From positions 1 through 34,018 of the forward strand of contig CAYRTD010000025.1 of NCBI GenBank assembly GCA_964426915.1: DNA of 34,018 nt, in the 5' to 3' direction. The notes under the pieces are model-generated. The model did not search any database, was not told the DNA's origin, and was given only the letters and a program-made list of their open reading frames with translations. Made by a program: the position numbers and the translations under genes. Shown piece after piece: positions 33,501 to 34,018 of this stretch (within the stretch, counting starts at the first letter, position 1; each line of letters begins with the position of its first letter). The DNA is from CAYRTD01 sp964426915. Lineage in GTDB: Bacteria > Bacteroidota > Bacteroidia > Bacteroidales > GCA-2748055.

Positions 33501-33560
33501 ATAAACTACAACCAGGGCCAGTACAATGGCGAAAAAACGGATGGCTCCTTTATTTTGCAT
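30531..33560 (-). CDS. secDF: Fused protein translocase subunit SecDF
   Basis: A 1009-residue fusion of SecD and SecF, which uses the proton gradient to pull exported proteins through SecYEG. N-terminal helix (FAIVLALVVVYQLSF), then NLGLDLKGGMNVVLEI (78-93) and the P1 domain (SRIDRFGVVQPNIQRL, 191-206). The first six-helix bundle has GMSVDANVLIYERIREE. The SecF half has GVDFTGGRNYVIQF and VVGYSINDTVVVFDRIREF. The fused form is usual in Bacteroidota. A strongly acidic insertion (about 264-322, including EEDEEQAAE and GEDGEEEE) interrupts the periplasmic part. ATG 33560; terminator at 30459-30505. Confidence 0.95.
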   Translation of the reverse strand: MQNKGAIRFFAIVLALVVVYQLSFTFFARKVERDAEQYAQGDPVKERRYLDSIAQEDVYNFLFLKKYTYMDCKEKEINLGLDLKGGMNVVLEISVEDVIISNAAPHYLSDPLFTQTLSLAREKKKNSQANFVDLFYESFEEVNPGGQLAQFFMTPETRGQIDLNTSNQEVVDFLSEEAESAIENSFNVLRSRIDRFGVVQPNIQRLERQGRILIELPGVKDPERVTRLLTGTANLEFWTTYNNNEVIAYLQEANDLLSDILYEGDDIMPAAEEDEEQAAETPGEDGEEEEISLFGEDEDTTGEIGLFDETDTTGLMMDQQDEMARENPLFSVLTPYVDNEMRPIPGSVVGVAQIKDTAAVNSYLNRSQVQSLFPADLELMWHHKPLEGNEGYIQLHALQASRDRGASLSGKYITNANMAFGQFRNEAEVHFSMNAEGAKRWANLTRENAGKQIAIVLDGFVVSSPNVSGEIKGGSSTISGNFTQAEATDLANILKSGKMDAKARIESSEVIGPSLGEASISAGLNSFLIAFVVILMYMVFYYSRRAGLVADFALIANMFFLVGVLASLQAVLTLPGIAGIVLTIGMSVDANVLIYERIREELHAGKGIKLAVADGYKNAYSAIIDANVTTLLTGIILYLFGTGPIKGFATTLVIGILTSLFSAIFITRLVYENMLSRNKKLTFDTKLTRNAFKNLSINFIDKRKIAYVISSIVIIIGVISFFGRGLNMGVDFTGGRNYVIQFPQEVVVEEIRSDLSDEFGEMPTVITFGEKDRVRVTTKFMIEDDIPEVDSIIKARMFSGLQPHLDDEATLERWLTTDDYIKSSQKVGPTIADDIKFDAVLAIFFSLLIIFLYIIIRFRTWQFGLGALAAVVHDVLIVLGLFSIFHDILPFSLEIDQAFIAAILTVVGYSINDTVVVFDRIREFTGLFRKRDRKETMNLALNSTISRTFSTSLSTFFVLLSIFIFGGEVIRGFTFALLVGVVVGTYSSLFVATPLAYQLLSKNPKAVKK

Positions 33561-33623
33561 TTTGTAAAGAGTTTAATGAATTCTTTATTATTATTATTTG
33601 TATTCAGTTTTAAAATTGACGGG

Positions 33624-33631
33624 CAAATATA
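33624..33631 (-). promoter_or_regulatory. Putative -7 element of secDF
   Basis: Minus strand TATATTTG, an exact TAnnTTTG match 63 nt before the secDF ATG. A clear TTG box is not visible upstream. The stretch 33632-33856 beyond it holds no gene or signal that I can recognise. Confidence 0.4.
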
Positions 33632-33856
33632 ATACATATTTTTAAGAATTCATATTGATCTGAAAAGTTGTGAAACCTTTAATATTCAGCGGAATTTTAA
33701 TCTACGCCACGATGGGCTAACAGACAGAAAAACCGGATCATCTTTTTTCTATTATTCGAGTATAATCCATACTAACCCCCGAAAGGTTCTGATATGCACT
33801 GGTGACCGGAGACTTCTTTTTTAAAAGAGAAAAAAGTTATTAGGGAATATCAGAAA

Positions 33857-34018
33857 GTTCGATATCAAAGCCCGCCCCGTTCTTTTACGGGGCGCGTAAA
33901 AATTTAAAGCCGCCGTATACTAAAGTATTCGAGGATTTAAAATTTTTTCAGCAACGCAGAACTGAGTGATAACGAGCTTCGCAACCGCACGCTGTCGCTG
34001 AAGCTTTCCGCGAGCGTA
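33857..34018 (+). repeat. Composite hairpin repeat, copy 5 (cut by window end)
   Basis: Opens with GTTCGATATCAAAGC (33857-33871), the counterpart of GTTCGAGATCAAGGC in copies 1 and 4b, then a hairpin with CGCCCCGT/ACGGGGCG arms (33873-33880, 33887-33894) in place of the GAAGCTT hairpin. Next is an A/T-stem hairpin (about 33896-33947) with the same layout as the one at 139-187 but different bases, then CAGCAACGCAGA, then 55 bp (33964-34018) matching 5338-5392 at 52 of 55 bases. It continues beyond the window. Confidence 0.75.

Noticed and set aside
1..34018. CRISPR array
   Set aside because: The repeats are few, far apart and of unequal length, with no regular spacers and no cas genes.
1..34018. 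tRNA or rRNA genes
   Set aside because: No cloverleaf with T-loop and acceptor motifs and no rRNA signature sequence was seen in any gap.

Overview
This window looks like a chromosomal segment of a Bacteroidota bacterium, most likely in or near the Bacteroidales/Marinilabiliales. That is inferred from the gene set: a fused SecDF of about 1,000 residues, a type III glutamine synthetase, a PorE-like type IX secretion (T9SS) OmpA protein, a T9SS sorting-domain remnant, DUF2851, DUF3109 and TIGR02757 proteins, the purM-prfA-pyrF order, and exact matches to the Bacteroidota -7 promoter element TAnnTTTG. Most genes are ordinary housekeeping genes. No phage, plasmid, CRISPR, rRNA or tRNA was seen.

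Layout. 1-5.2 kb (minus): purM, prfA, pyrF, a DUF2851 gene and the 3' remnant of a K+ channel (RCK) gene. 5.7-10.1 kb (minus): PorE-like OmpA protein and glnN. 10.35-11.05 kb: a small membrane protein and the wreck of a T9SS-secreted SGNH hydrolase. 11.1-15.5 kb (minus): hflK-hflC, an M20 dipeptidase and a DUF3109 protein. 15.7-20.2 kb (plus): a secreted helical-repeat protein, a membrane HExxH (DUF3267-like) protein, two gene fragments joined at a junction, a POT-family transporter and a SiaC-like phosphoprotein. 20.2-20.8 kb: two more remnants (LytTR domain; hydrolase-like C-terminus). 20.8-23.4 kb (minus): mutS. 23.9-28.5 kb: saccharopine dehydrogenase (plus), trmN6 (minus), a TIGR02757 gene and a secreted nucleoside hydrolase-FmdE fusion (plus). 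28.5-33.6 kb (minus): secDF, then tatA, a Ca2+/Na+ antiporter and a LolD-type ATPase.

The most unusual content is between genes. Five places (1-244, 5338-5685, 14796-14910, 23467-23746, 33857-34018) carry members of one composite, hairpin-rich repeat family. Conserved blocks bracket hairpins whose stems differ in sequence between copies yet still pair. One copy (23570-23746) is a 177-bp unit with near-perfect 11-bp inverted ends, so the family looks MITE- or REP-like. No cognate transposase is in the window.

A second theme is decay. At least five genes (RCK channel, SGNH hydrolase, a small membrane protein plus an unknown C-terminus, a LytTR regulator, a hydrolase-like C-terminus) survive only as fragments, often joined end to end, as if deletions had fused gene tails. 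Assignments rest on motif recognition and reading frames by eye; no database search was run.
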